From the NCBI GenBank assembly GCA_037074705.1, contig CM073591.1:3216087-3280086 (forward strand): 64,000 nt of DNA, given 5' to 3'. Shown here piece after piece: positions 1 to 10,450 of the stretch. Origin of the DNA: Zhengitettix transpicula. Taxonomy: Eukaryota; Arthropoda; Insecta; Orthoptera; Tetrigidae. The notes under the pieces are model-generated. The model had not been told where the DNA came from, did not search any database, and saw nothing but the letters and a program-made list of their open reading frames with translations. How positions within the stretch are numbered: the first letter of the stretch is position 1; each line of letters opens with the position of its first letter. The position numbers were made by a program, and so were the translations under genes.

Positions 1-66
1 TTATTAAATAATTGCTAAGCTCAAATGAGCGTTTTTTCCTGCAAGTTAAGGAATATTCATATTCAA
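1..66 (-). repeat. Edge of long-range inverted repeat
   Basis: The first about 60 bases are the near-perfect reverse complement of 53890-53955 (shared core TGAATATTCCTTAACTTGCA and GCTCATTTGAGCTTAGCAAT). The similarity stops at about 61-66 on this side. Since the window begins inside it, the repeat probably continues further left. Confidence 0.8.
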
Positions 67-1143
67 TGTAGGTTTTTAATTAATTGATAAAGTACGGCTT
101 AAATGAAGTAAAATCCCATTAATGCTAATGATATCGTACATATTTGTTTGAATTATTTTGTCGTGCAGGCGAGGATGATGCTACTAAACTAGTCTCCAGC
201 CCCTACACAAGTCCAAATTATCCCGTCACACGCAGCCACACGCATCCGGGGTTTACAGGATGCTCTGTCATAATTCATATAATGAAAGTTATACGGATGG
301 AGGCCAAATAACGGTTCCCAAATCCGACGAGTCCCTGTTTTAGTCCGTTACACGTGCAGTTGTGAATAACGTTGGCGGTTTCTTGAGCGAGTGCCACCAA
401 CATCCGCACTCGTCTCCAGTTTTCAGCTAAATAACAATTAACATTCCATCTCAGAAAACAAAAGAAACCCTACCGTTTATTCCGTGGCTCAGATCAATCT
501 CTGTGCATAATTTAACAACGTGGAGAAAATAGCGATAACTACTTAAGGCTTATCTGCAGTTTCTGTAGTGCTGCAATTAAATATAATTTACTTTGATCTT
601 ATTCTGTGTGTTCTTTTACAACAAAGAGGCCTGAGATATCACAACTACTCCAAGGGTGTTACACAGTCGACTAACGCGCGAAAACCGAATGCGATAATAA
701 AAGTGCGCCACGTTACAAGATGCGGTCAGCCAAAAGCAAGTTAATTACGGGGTTAAAATAATAAAATTGTGATAATTTGATGTTGTAATTTCTACGTCGT
801 CTGCTCGTGACGTCAGCGAGCGCGTAACATCTCTCGGCTTATGGACACCTTAGTTGAAAACCAGAGCCAATGGAACAACTTTAAGGAAGTTGGAGAGATG
901 CAGTTTCAGTCACTATTGGCACAATTCTTACAGTATGATTTTGTCGATGTATTGAATCTTGATAATGAGTGGGGAAGTTCGTATTTTCTACAGGCGTCAC
1001 TTAACAAGTCAAGTCTTGGCAGTTGCCTGTCTGTGATTATAGCGAGGTTTAGGTGAAAGCGGCTTCGAGGTCAAACACTGTAAAATATTCTAGTTACAGA
1101 AAATTATACAAGGAGAAAGTAATAAATAAAACTTATTCTGCAG
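67..1143. other. Unassigned AT-rich DNA
   Basis: No recognisable gene or repeat. Short reading frames (for example at 841-1056) show no family motif. Relative to the inverted copy at 51.6-53.96 kb, 67 to about 4036 is extra sequence placed between the edge repeat and the rest of the repeat, so it may belong to an insertion. Confidence 0.5.
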
Positions 1144-1213
1144 GCGGTCCAGCACTCAGCCACGGCTGCCAACTGTCACACGTGGAAGTGCTCGCTGCTG
1201 GCCCTGATTGCAG
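1144..1213 (+). CDS. Candidate internal coding exon, membrane-segment start (possibly teneurin-like)
   Basis: A 70-base GC-rich island sits between an acceptor (TTATTCTGCAG, ending 1143) and a donor (CAG/GTGTTC at 1214). In the frame starting at 1144 it is open and reads 23 residues, with two cysteines around a WK pair (C-H-T-W-K-C) followed by a hydrophobic run S-L-L-A-L-I-A. From memory, teneurins have a C-x-W-K-C stretch just before their single membrane helix, followed by hydrophobic residues, and teneurin genes have very long introns; both fit. The exon leaves one extra base (phase 1). A second frame is also open, and no neighbouring exon was found that extends the membrane helix, so this remains a suggestion. 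It could be a chance splice-like island. Confidence 0.27.
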
Positions 1214-2043
1214 GTGTTCTAGTTTTACTTACGCAAAATTAATAAATGAATAAAGAGAAAAACGGTAAATTTGTCCGAAAAAATGTGTATTGTTAACTAA
1301 AACAAATTTCCCGTTGTAGAAACTCGTCGCCATCGCGCGACGTTTCGGTGGTTGTCGCGCTGAAGCACTTTGCAAGTCTCAACAATTGCCTTTGAGCCGA
1401 ATAGTTGATTACCTCGCACCATGTTTGTTTCAAAGTATGTTCAACAAGAGTGGCTACGGAACATAATATCCTCGCTTTATAGTAAGAAACAAATCAGGCA
1501 ACCTACGCACGTAGAAATGAATATATTTTTAAATAAAATTTAGCCGGAACGAATTTAGTTAAAGAATATTTTTTTTATACCTGCGATGAGCCGAATTGCC
1601 CCTTTCTCTGTTTATTTAATACACGGTAATTGTATTATACTTCAATATAGTAGTTTTTTTAATTTTTAAAAAAATATTGTTGCTAGACCAAAAATGTAAA
1701 ATAAATTTAGTATAGAATAACAATCAAGGAACGCGAATGGCAAAAGATTTTTTGTTGATTCCTTGACATTGTCGTCGTGTACTTGGCCGACTTCCTCAGT
1801 GAAACGTCTGATTAATCAGAGCCTCTCTCGCATCATAAAATCAGTTACTTTGATATGTTTATTAAAAGTAATGGCTGATTTGGTTATAACGGAATCTCGC
1901 TTCTCCGTCAGCCGGTATTTTCCTTCCCACGGCAGGTCGGATACTTGAAGGCATCAGCGTCTCTATGCACATTGTGTATCACAAAAGCATCTGCGACCTC
2001 ACGTAAAATATTTAAATATATAAATAAACAAATGTAATAAGGT
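1214..2043. other. Unassigned AT-rich DNA
   Basis: No gene, RNA or repeat recognised. A short coding-like frame at 1763-1948 has no identifiable motif. Confidence 0.5.
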
Positions 2044-2345
2044 AAATTATTTTCTTAGTTGAAATTGTACAAATTGATATTGTTGTGCCACGGCTTAATT
2101 TTCAGGGTCGCCTCCAATTAAGATAGTTACATAAATGACAATTAAATCTTAAAAGTGAAAATATTCCTGACTTAAATTATTATTATTTTAAATAAAATGA
2201 TCGAAATTTTAAAATCTGACGATAATTATATTTACACTACAAGGTTTACTAAATTCTTTTTATTTACTTGACCCTTGTCTCGTCACATGGGCTCGGTCTT
2301 ACTTGTTCTTTTAACAAAAGGCCATATTTCACTGAATTATTTCTC
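2044..2345 (+). repeat. Dispersed repeat F, copy 1
   Basis: Direct copy of 15093-15385, with only scattered differences over about 290 bases (shared start AAATTATTTTCTTAGTTGAA, shared end CCATATTTCACTGAAT). In copy 2 the repeat sits just inside an LTR/primer-binding-site-like junction, so F is probably a piece of an LTR from a minus-strand retroelement. No coding capacity. Confidence 0.75.
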
Positions 2346-3670
2346 TGAATTATCAAGTCCCTGTGCTTCCTGCAACAATGCAACTCTAGCATTGTAGGCT
2401 CCATATTCTTGTAGACAATACTTAAACTATAATGGAATGGCCTCATATTTACGCCCCCTATAATGAAAATAGTAAAATTTAGTTATTAAATAATTACGTA
2501 TTTATAATTTCTTTTAATTTTCCTAATGGAACTTCAGAGTAATGACGTGGTATTCAATAGTTTGACTCATAATGTATTGTCACGTAAGCTGCACAAATTG
2601 GATGCGAATTTTGGTTAATCCGTAATTAATACTTGTCTCAAATTTTTAATTTAGCGACTTTGATATTTTATCTGTATAATTATGTTGAAATATTTTTTTA
2701 GTTTTACAAATATGATATATTCATTTTGTTAAGAAATGTTTTATGCCCTACATGATGGTTACAGTTCCAAGGTTCAAACTTTTTTGTTTTATTCCTGTTA
2801 TCTGACAAAGTTGCTCAAAAAACCCGTCAAGTCAATTTAGGCAAATTTTTGGTGCTTATATCTTTGAAAAAAGACGTTCGACAAACTTATGCTTTGGTAA
2901 GATAACTAAACTAATTACTGACTTTAAGCTGCCAAAGAATCAGCTTTTAAACTCACTTTGTTGACAAGATATATGTTAGTTAATATGAGGTTAAAGTTTT
3001 GTGTGTCAAATTTTGTGAATTTTCAAACTGAAATAGCAAAAAACTATCAAGTTCTTTTTGTTACCATTGTAAAGAGCAGACTTTATTCTGTTAAAGTCAT
3101 CTTATACCACGTTTAAGACTCATCACTTAAGGACAGAAAAATTACTTTGAAAATTGCACTCATTTGAATAACTGCACGAATGCGATGAAAGAAAATCATT
3201 TGTACTCGTTCATTCAAACTATTGTGAATCTTATATAATGAAATTAATGCTGTTAGAAGGTTACATATGAAATACTTGCGTTGGTCCATGGAGACTGAGC
3301 CATTAAATGAGTGTTTATGAGTACATCACTTCACTCAAGGCCACTTCATTGTTGATTAGACTGGCCTTTGTTGAAGTGCATATTATAATTCAATTTCTCA
3401 TTTAAACATGTAATATTAAATACTAATAAAATTATTGTACAATTACTAACGTGGTTTTAAATTTGGAAGATTGTTTTTTCCTTATCTTGAATGTTCTTCT
3501 TTATCACAAATTTCTATAATCGAATTGCAGTAAACAAAAAAACTGTCCAATTAGCATACAAACAATATTCATATTGCAAAACCATAAATAAAAACCACTT
3601 GGTTGACATTTAACATCATAAACACCTATAATTTGAATGAACCAGTACAAATTATTCCTTGTCATTAGAT

Positions 3671-3672
<2 letters not shown>
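2346..3672. other. Unassigned AT-rich DNA
   Basis: About 1.3 kb without a recognisable gene, repeat copy or RNA. Very AT-rich with short open frames only. Confidence 0.5.

Positions 3673-3673
<1 letters not shown>

Positions 3674-3708
<35 letters not shown>
3674..3708. repeat. (TA)n microsatellite
   Basis: An uninterrupted alternating TA tract of about 17 dinucleotides. Confidence 0.95.
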
Positions 3709-3710
<2 letters not shown>

Positions 3711-4036
3711 CAATTTGCATTACCAGAGACTAGAGAGAGAACTGTAAACACCGATTGGACAGCGAGTGATGGTTAATCTACAAACAATTGTATAGTCAGA
3801 AAGATAAAAAAGACGTCGGCATTGTTTTAAAGAAATCTTATCCAATAATAAAATAGAATCAGTGCAAATGGCTTGTCAGTGAAAAGTGTTAAAAAAATAA
3901 AATTACGTGTGCACAAGCCTCAGACTTATAAGTAATATAAACAAAATTTCTCATCTGTAAACTGAAGAAGAAACACTACATATGAATAAAATTTGATAGA
4001 TAAAAATATTTAAATTAATGACAAATTGCAAGTGAG

Positions 4037-5880
4037 TTAATAGAAGTTTATCCCAACGAGTGATGAAAAATTGATCCACCATGTAAACATTTCTACGTTG
4101 AGCTACGTTGAAACCTTCCTTAGAAGGGACAAATAGAGCTTCTGTACCCATCCTTAGCGCTCGGCCCAGCAACTCCTATTCGTCTCTCCCCTGGAAGAAC
4201 AAATCAGCTGCTTGATAAGAATCACGTGACGTGCTATTTTCGGTTATTAGTAGTGGATGTTAATTGACGCGATATGAATCTGGCGCCATCTATTCTTATA
4301 TTTTTTGGTTTCCATAATAAAAATACCTTACATTCTTTGCCAAATTCGTAATTAGATTATTTGACTTAGAATTGAAACATTGCACCAGCTGAAATAGTTT
4401 TATTGTTCAATTCGCTATATAATGTTTTATTCTTAAATCATAAATGTTAACTTTGTTTTATAAATTTGTTGTCAATTTAAGTTTATAATATTGCAGCGGA
4501 ATAAAAGACTACCGCGAATAACCGTAAACCAACGTGAGCCTAATAATCACACAGGAAATATGATACTCCGATGGAATCTACACTCGCTAAGAAAACTCAC
4601 GAATCATAAACAATACAGACTATCCAACAATGATTCATAAAAACGAATAAGATATTAAACTATATCAGAAGAACAGGGAAGAAAACCATCGTGCACTGTT
4701 GGAGTTGCGATATATATTAAAGAACACATTTACAAAGAAGAACTTCGAAATAATTAATATCATTGATCGGCTACCAAAAGCATTAATAGTGTGGTTCAAA
4801 CAAAACCAACGTGAGCTGGAACAGTGATCCTACTAGATAGAGAAAGAACAAAGTCCTTTCGTAAACATTGTAAACTAACCTTCTGAAGCATGAAGGACGC
4901 ACATTCAGGTAAATCTCAAGGAATCTCCCTTCCTGGCGATTCTCACCCCATCTGTGCAATACGGGACGTATTACCTTGAAGTAAAAAGAATATAATTAAC
5001 GAAAATTTTTTTAACCGTAACATTTTACATGTAACAATATATTTATGAAAATAAAAAAAATCATTTACGACTTAACTTCCTCGGAATATATTATATTATT
5101 TTGAATTCAGTTTTTATGTTTACTCTAGACACAGAAATGTAATTATTTATTATAAATTAAATTATATTTAAGCATAATTCAGGATAATGTAAAATTGATC
5201 AGATAAAAGTTACAGCAAACTTATAATTTAATAGAGAGGTAAAAGTAAATTACTAGTAAGGACAAACATTAGCGTGGCTTAATGGATGCATTCCAATAAG
5301 CAGAAAGTTAAGAGACGGGTAGTCAGGGTTGTGATTTACAGTGAAATGATCAGTGGGGGGGAAAAATACATCATTTACATGTTTACAGAATGTTTGAGTG
5401 TATAAAGCTTTATCTACAAATGGGTTAAAATCTGAAAAAACTTTCCCGACATCGTGTGAGTAGACAGACACAGTAAGACAATGAGCGTTCTGAATATTTC
5501 TTGCGGAGTTGAGACAAATAGGAGGAACTTTCCAATTGTTAACATTCGGGACAGGAAGCCCTATTAGTCTCTTCCCTCGAAGAACGATTCAGATGCTTCA
5601 AATTAATCGTAAACGATATTACAAACACTCAAATTCAAATATTTTCATATATACGTTTACAGAAACACATGGTAAACTAAAATTGATGCCTTAAAATCAA
5701 AATACATTATATTTCATTGTATAAAAACATAATTTTATGTAACAATAACACATTCTATTATTAATTTGAAATCATTGTAACAGTTTTAGGGAATTTGGAT
5801 AACTGGACCCTCCTCTGTGTAGGAAATACAAAGAAAGAAATATTTATAAATTTGTGTTGTGTTTCCAAAATTGGAAATAA
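4037..5880 (-). repeat. Inverted-repeat family A, copy A
   Basis: About 1.84 kb that matches the reverse complement of about 51597-53894 along most of its length. Both copies keep the same short frames: a 72-residue frame at 5253-5471 (minus) is nearly identical to one at 51999-52217 (plus), and 5509-5694 (plus) mirrors 51776-51961 (minus). A third, diverged copy lies at about 33020-33750. The conserved short frames match no family I know and probably reflect recent copying rather than selection. The copy contains a degraded LINE endonuclease (4553-4750). Confidence 0.8.
4553..4750 (+). pseudogene. LINE endonuclease (APE type) fragment
   Basis: Translation in the plus frame gives I-L-R-W-N-L-H-S-L-R, resembling the conserved N-terminal W-N-x-x-S-L-R of APE-type LINE endonucleases. 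About 45 codons later comes G-V-A-I-Y-I-K-E-H-I-Y-K-E, matching the mid-domain G-G-V-A-I-Y-I-K segment of the same family. In-frame stops lie between them and the C-terminal half is missing, so it is dead. The same fragment is present in inverted form in the copy at about 52700-52910. Jockey or CR1/L2 type is likely; the clade cannot be fixed from so little. Confidence 0.5.
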
Positions 5881-6092
5881 TATTAGAGATGAAAATTTAT
5901 ATGCTATAATAATAATACATCCTATGCAGTCAATACATTAAATACCTATCTACTTTTTTAAGCACCTGAACGAAGGAACAAGGTTTCCAGAAACAATCTG
6001 GGGTATTTATAACATAACTTCTTTTGCCGTATTTGGCTATATTTGTTATTATTAATCCTTAAGACATTAATGGAGGAAAGTAAAACACTCAC
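5881..6092. other. AT-rich spacer, possible intron start on minus strand
   Basis: No gene seen. On the minus strand this would be the beginning of an intron after the donor at 6092. Confidence 0.3.
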
Positions 6093-6600
6093 CGTGCAAG
6101 TGCCACGCAGAAGACACGCGAAATTGCGTCCTCGCTCTCCTACTGCTGCCTGCGTATTGCTTGAAAAGCGACGAGCTTCCCGACGGGCCCGGATGAATCC
6201 AGGTCGCAGAACCACGCATCACAGCTGGAGGCGGCGTCGGTCGTGCTCGAGCACCGTCGAAGTGTCATCTCGTACGTCCTGCTGCGAAACCTTGTTGGCC
6301 GCGCAGAAACAACGCTTCAGGACGTCACTGCAGGCTATAGTCAGGCAGCAGGAAAACCTGGAGACTACCTCCTGATGACTGAGGACGGCCTTCAGTGAAG
6401 CTCTGTCTGCATCGCCTGCATCCGGACGCTCTGGTAATAATCCGACTGTGCCAGTAGCACGACCGACGACGCCTCTGGCTGCGACACGTGGTGCTGCGCC
6501 CCGTACCCAGCCGAGCTCGTCGAAAGGCTAGTCGCCTCTGAAAGCTTCAACTCTGCGGCGCCTCCAGTGCCCCGGGTCCGTCCTGCGCGTGCGCAGTCAA
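6093..6600 (-). other. CpG-rich block with minus-strand splice donor; candidate first exon
   Basis: About 500 bases that are clearly GC- and CpG-rich in an otherwise AT-rich region. On the minus strand the block ends in GCACG/GTGAGTG (exon end 6093), a strong splice donor. There is no continuous long frame on the minus strand: several short ATG-initiated frames and stops suggest 5' untranslated sequence with upstream frames. A CpG island with a donor at its downstream edge fits the promoter-proximal exon of a host gene reading leftwards. A plus-strand frame (6043-6375) is rich in arginine and serine and looks like the antisense shadow of GC-rich DNA. Alternative: a GC-rich retroelement piece. 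Confidence 0.35.
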
Positions 6601-6839
6601 TACTCGCTTAATTATTGATTGGTCGCTTCTTTTTCACTTTTTTTGTAGTTGAATTATTTTTATCGTCGCACCTCGGATTATAGATGGATTCATGGTTTAC
6701 TTGCGGAAATGTAGAGGATAGTGAAGTAGTAGTTACTTTCCGAAATCATCAAAAAAACATAAACTAACATTTACTATATATATTGTTATATATTCAAATG
6801 TTTAACTTTTTTAATTTATAGAATTTTTGAAGAATTTTT

Positions 6840-6991
6840 TCCTCGTTGTGGTGACATTTATGTAATAATCAAAAATTAACCTTAATTTATTTAATTTTAA
6901 TTTAAAGAATTTGCCTCACGTTGAAGCGCTATTTATGTAATAATCAACTGGTAAGTTAAGTTAACTTGCCCCACGTTGTGGTAGCCATTTA
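6840..6991 (-). repeat. Three successive LTR-end / primer-binding-site junctions
   Basis: Read on the minus strand, the pattern TTACA-TAAAT-x-x-C-x-x-C-A-A-C-G-x-G-x-G-G recurs three times. The plus-strand counterparts have TGTAATAA starting at about 6859, 6936 and 6992, each preceded by a CC(C)CACGTTG-like block. The third is the best (TGGCTACCACAACGTGGGGC on minus) and looks like a tRNA primer-binding site directly after an LTR ending in CA. The same junction occurs once at 51483-51512 (plus) and in weaker form at 15003-15022 (minus). Confidence 0.5.
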
Positions 6992-7495
6992 TGTAATAAC
7001 CAATTGGAAGGCGTTAATTAAATGAAATGTTTAAACAATTAAGATAAAAAAATGTTTATTTCATTTTGAGGTAATAATTGATAATTACAAATAAAATTTG
7101 AGATCTGTCCTCTCAGGGCCTTTACACAAAAAAATTAAGTTAAAATCTTATTGACAAAACAGTTCACAATTCAGCTAAACAATAAGTCGATAGAATGAAA
7201 GAAATTAAAAAGTAAGGAAATTAACTTTGGTTGACAATTAAATTTATCCTTCAATTAGCGTTTACAATATTATTCAAAATTATGTTACTTACGGACCGTC
7301 GGTCTTGAACCAGAGCAATTAAGTTTACCTCATTCGGACACTTTTACACTCGTTAATTATTTAATATGGCCTTGGTTTTCACTGATTTTACACTTCACTT
7401 TAAAATTTGGCAAGATTGGCTGTATTTCGATATTTTTAGTGTATAATTACGGCACAACGAAGGGAGACATTGTTCAGGAGTTACATAAACAAATG
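6992..7495 (-). repeat. Putative LTR (about 504 bp), minus orientation
   Basis: On the minus strand the block begins TGTAACTCCTGAACAATG and ends TTATTACA, giving TG...CA ends of a normal LTR, and is followed at once by the primer-binding-site-like sequence (6960-6990). No internal retroelement coding region follows, so this would be a 5' LTR with a short leader, truncated. The right boundary rests on the TG/CA rule only; no second LTR was found for comparison. Confidence 0.4.
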
Positions 7496-8129
7496 CGAAA
7501 CAACCTAGAGTAGTGTCAATTCCATAATCTAGTCAAGACAACTTGAGAGGTAACTCCGGTAATGTAATAAATTAAAAATTACTTTCTGTATTATTAAAGA
7601 CTCTAAATATTCAGAGGGAGTTTAAGATGGGACAATCGGGTCCCAGTCGGAGCCCAAAGAAGTAAAACCGGATGAGGCATTCTGGACCAAGACGTGACGT
7701 ACAAACAAACAGATTTTTAAACTTTCAGGGCAGAGACGAGGAGCCCGTCGTATGAGCAACACCTGCCATGATGTCTCCCTGCGACTCTCCGCCGCCCACG
7801 CCGGTTTCACACACACAACCACGTTGCGACATCAGCCCGCACGTTAATTAGTCTCTTCGAGCATCGTTATTGCAAGGATCCTAATTTGTTTGCAATGAAG
7901 TATTAAATTGTTCAGCCACGTTTTAATTGAAGCCCACAATTGTTATTTTATCAACAGTGAAATAAAGAGTAAATTATTGTAACTCGGTTACTTAAACTTT
8001 TCATATTTAATTCCATTTAATTTTTTTGGGTTATTGAAAATTAATTCAAATTTTTTACTTTTTATATCACTTAAAGCCCATAAATAATATCCTCACCTAA
8101 CTAATACATACTACTTTAGAATCCAATAT
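7496..8129. other. Unassigned DNA
   Basis: No recognised gene. A somewhat GC-richer patch at 7620-7830 carries a 66-residue minus-strand frame without motifs. Confidence 0.4.
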
Positions 8130-8390
8130 ACTTGCATTAAAAATAACTTTTAAAATTATACGGCAATCAACCTCGTTCCTAATTATGTCTTCGTAAACGT
8201 AAAGGGAAATATATAGACTCGTTAATAATAATATAAGAAATAAAATCTTCAATGCAGCTGTGACAAAACTTCTTAACGGATAATTTGCGTATAAATCAGA
8301 TATTTGTTTGAACGAAATTTTACCAGTCCACAGAATTTCCCCTAGTCGTTAGGCTGCTGAGCAGAGCATCCGTGTCCTCAGTGTTATGAC
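8130..8390 (-). repeat. Dispersed repeat D, copy 1
   Basis: Reverse complement matches 34430-34665 (shared GCTCTGCTCAGCAGCCTAAC and GCAAATTATCCGTTAAG) and, for its left part, about 13700-13795. Both D1 and D2 lie next to Penelope-like coding remnants in the same relative orientation, so D may be part of that element, although it could be an unrelated insertion. Confidence 0.65.
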
Positions 8391-9330
8391 TATACCAGCA
8401 ACGTTGACACTTAAGCAACCTCCCATTGGAAGTCCATAAACCTGTTTGTACCATCTGTTTTGAAAAGTAAAATAACTATTTTCAAGGATTAACAGTTTTA
8501 CAGCAAGTGCGACGGGAGTGTTTGTATATAGTGAGATTACGTCATAACTAACAAACGTGTCATATGGTTCTAGGCGTAAAGTTTGTGTTTAACTTTAAGT
8601 GAATTTTTAACGTCAAAAGCGTTTGATCGATTCAATAAATTCAGTGGAGGATTGAAAAATTTACTCAGATTATATAAACAACTGATAATTATTTATTGGT
8701 CTTATGTGTTTTAATAATTCCGTAAATTCTTGGATTTTTGAGAAATTATTATACAAATATTTAGCTTTGTCTCATCAATGAATTTAAAATGGCATTATTA
8801 ATTTCTTAATATACTTATTTGTTCGTATTTCAAGTTCATGCATTGGGTTATTTCTAATCATTCTGTAAGTGTTTTTGTCATTGAGGAGCGATTCCATTTT
8901 ATTATAATAATAATCGGCGTACATAATAAAAAAAATTTAGATTTATTTGCCCTAGACACGATTAAATTATTATTAGATTTAAAAAAAGATTTGCAATAAT
9001 TATTGTCGCTCGGAATAATTTTAATAAACCTCTCTTTTTCCGCATCAATAGTGTTAAATTCAACGGTTTTCATATGGTTAATTATAAGTTTGGAAATATT
9101 GTTTCTGATAATATTTTTATGAGTTTTATTATTGACAATTCTGTAAAATAATCCTTCTATTTCAGTTAAAATATTAATAATACGGTTACATTAATTAAAT
9201 CTGTAGAACCTAGGCAGAGGAATATTTTAATTTGTTAAGTTATCAACTCTACCTTCTGTGTAAAGGTTATTGTATTTCGTAATAACGTTACTGTCCTTTC
9301 TATATTCAGGTTTCATGCTATCAGCAAACA
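8391..9330 (-). pseudogene. Penelope-like element reverse transcriptase (N-terminal and early RT motifs)
   Basis: Penelope-like elements encode a telomerase-related reverse transcriptase, usually followed by a GIY-YIG endonuclease. Reading leftwards on the minus strand: at about 8970-8850 there is V-S-R-A-N-K-S-K ... K-M-E-S-L-L-N-D-K-N-T-Y, the hallmark region before the fingers, in two neighbouring frames. At about 8550-8512 is S-Y-D-V-I-S-L-Y-T-N-T-P (RT motif with the first catalytic Asp), and at about 8442-8412 Y-G-L-P-M-G-G-C-L-S (equivalent of the usual GLPMGSPLSP). Frameshifts and stops break the frame several times; the YVDD box and the endonuclease are missing because repeat D follows at 8390. 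No intact product is possible. Confidence 0.65.
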
Positions 9331-10450
9331 CGTACGGGTTCCTTATTTTGGATCGATACATCTTATTAAGTTTAAAAATAACTAACCCATTTTTAATATC
9401 TAAAAGTTTTTTTAAAATAAGGGTCTATTATAGTATATATTTTTACATTAGAGTAATTTATATTTTTTTTGATAAAACAGGTTTCTTGTTTTATTTTTTC
9501 TTGGTTTGTCGCCATAATGAATTTTACGATATTTGTTTGTTCTTATTATTAATTATGTTTTTATTCAGGGTGCACAGTGACCATACATTTATAATTTCCT
9601 ATGTTACAGTATCTTATATACATAAAGAATATGTTATTTACAAATGTTGATTCTTTACAAATCTTTTTGTACTCCATATTTGTTTGGTATTTTTGAGAGT
9701 CTGTTATTTTGTTTCCATCCTCTTCATCTAGGGGACCTTTTCTTTGGCCTTTGTACTTATCAGAGTCCAGTTTTTTAATTTATTTTATGTTGCTTTTGAT
9801 GATGGGGTTCCTCGAAATAAGAGATTTTGAGGCTATTCTTATGGATAGAATGTCTCTTTGTTGTAAGGTTGCCTACAACCAGGTATGTCCTGAAGACGGA
9901 GTTGTGGATGGTGTCTTTGCTTGTTGATTCATACCGTATGTTAGAATAATTCATCCTCGGCCTTATTAGGGATTTGTACTTAGTAGTAGTTACATGTTTT
10001 CCCCACATGTTGACATTTTAATATATTGAGCCTTTTTTACAGTCCCGTGTAAAACGATTTATGTGCATGGAGAAACTAACCGGTACTTAGTTAGAGTTGA
10101 CTCTAGTTTTAGTGTGATAGTTTCTGATTTACGTTATTTGATAGCGCTGGACTTAAAACCTTAACCACTGTAGGTTAATTACACTGCTTTGGTTGCAATT
10201 TGAATTACGAAGCTCACCACACGCGTTTTTATTCTTCCATTCATATGCGGAAGTTGATTTTGCATCGCAGAAAAACTAAAACTGTTCCGCTTGTTGTAAG
10301 ATGCGAAATGTTCTTACGCGTATTTACATATTCTATATTGAACATTACGCAAAACAAAAAATTATTCAAATTAAGAACAAATGGAACGAAAACCCATACA
10401 ACCGGCAGTTGTTAGAGATTTGATTAGCGGGAATGTACATCTGTATTAAT
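9331..10450. other. AT-rich DNA with doubtful reading frames
   Basis: A 126-residue plus-strand frame (9270-9650) is rich in Phe, Ile and Tyr, as expected of random AT-rich DNA, and overlaps the Penelope remnant in antisense. A minus-strand frame at 9775-10008 is somewhat coding-like but has no known motif; it might be part of the same Penelope element upstream of its RT. Confidence 0.35.

Noticed and set aside
5253..5471. 72-residue frame conserved between both arms of the inverted repeat
   Set aside because: Conservation is explained by recent copying of the whole repeat; no domain recognised.
6043..6375. 110-residue Arg/Ser-rich frame
   Set aside because: Lies antisense in the CpG-rich block; composition reflects GC content.
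9270..9650. 126-residue hydrophobic frame on plus strand
   Set aside because: Phe/Ile/Tyr-rich composition is expected of random AT-rich DNA; no motif, and it overlaps a Penelope remnant on the other strand.
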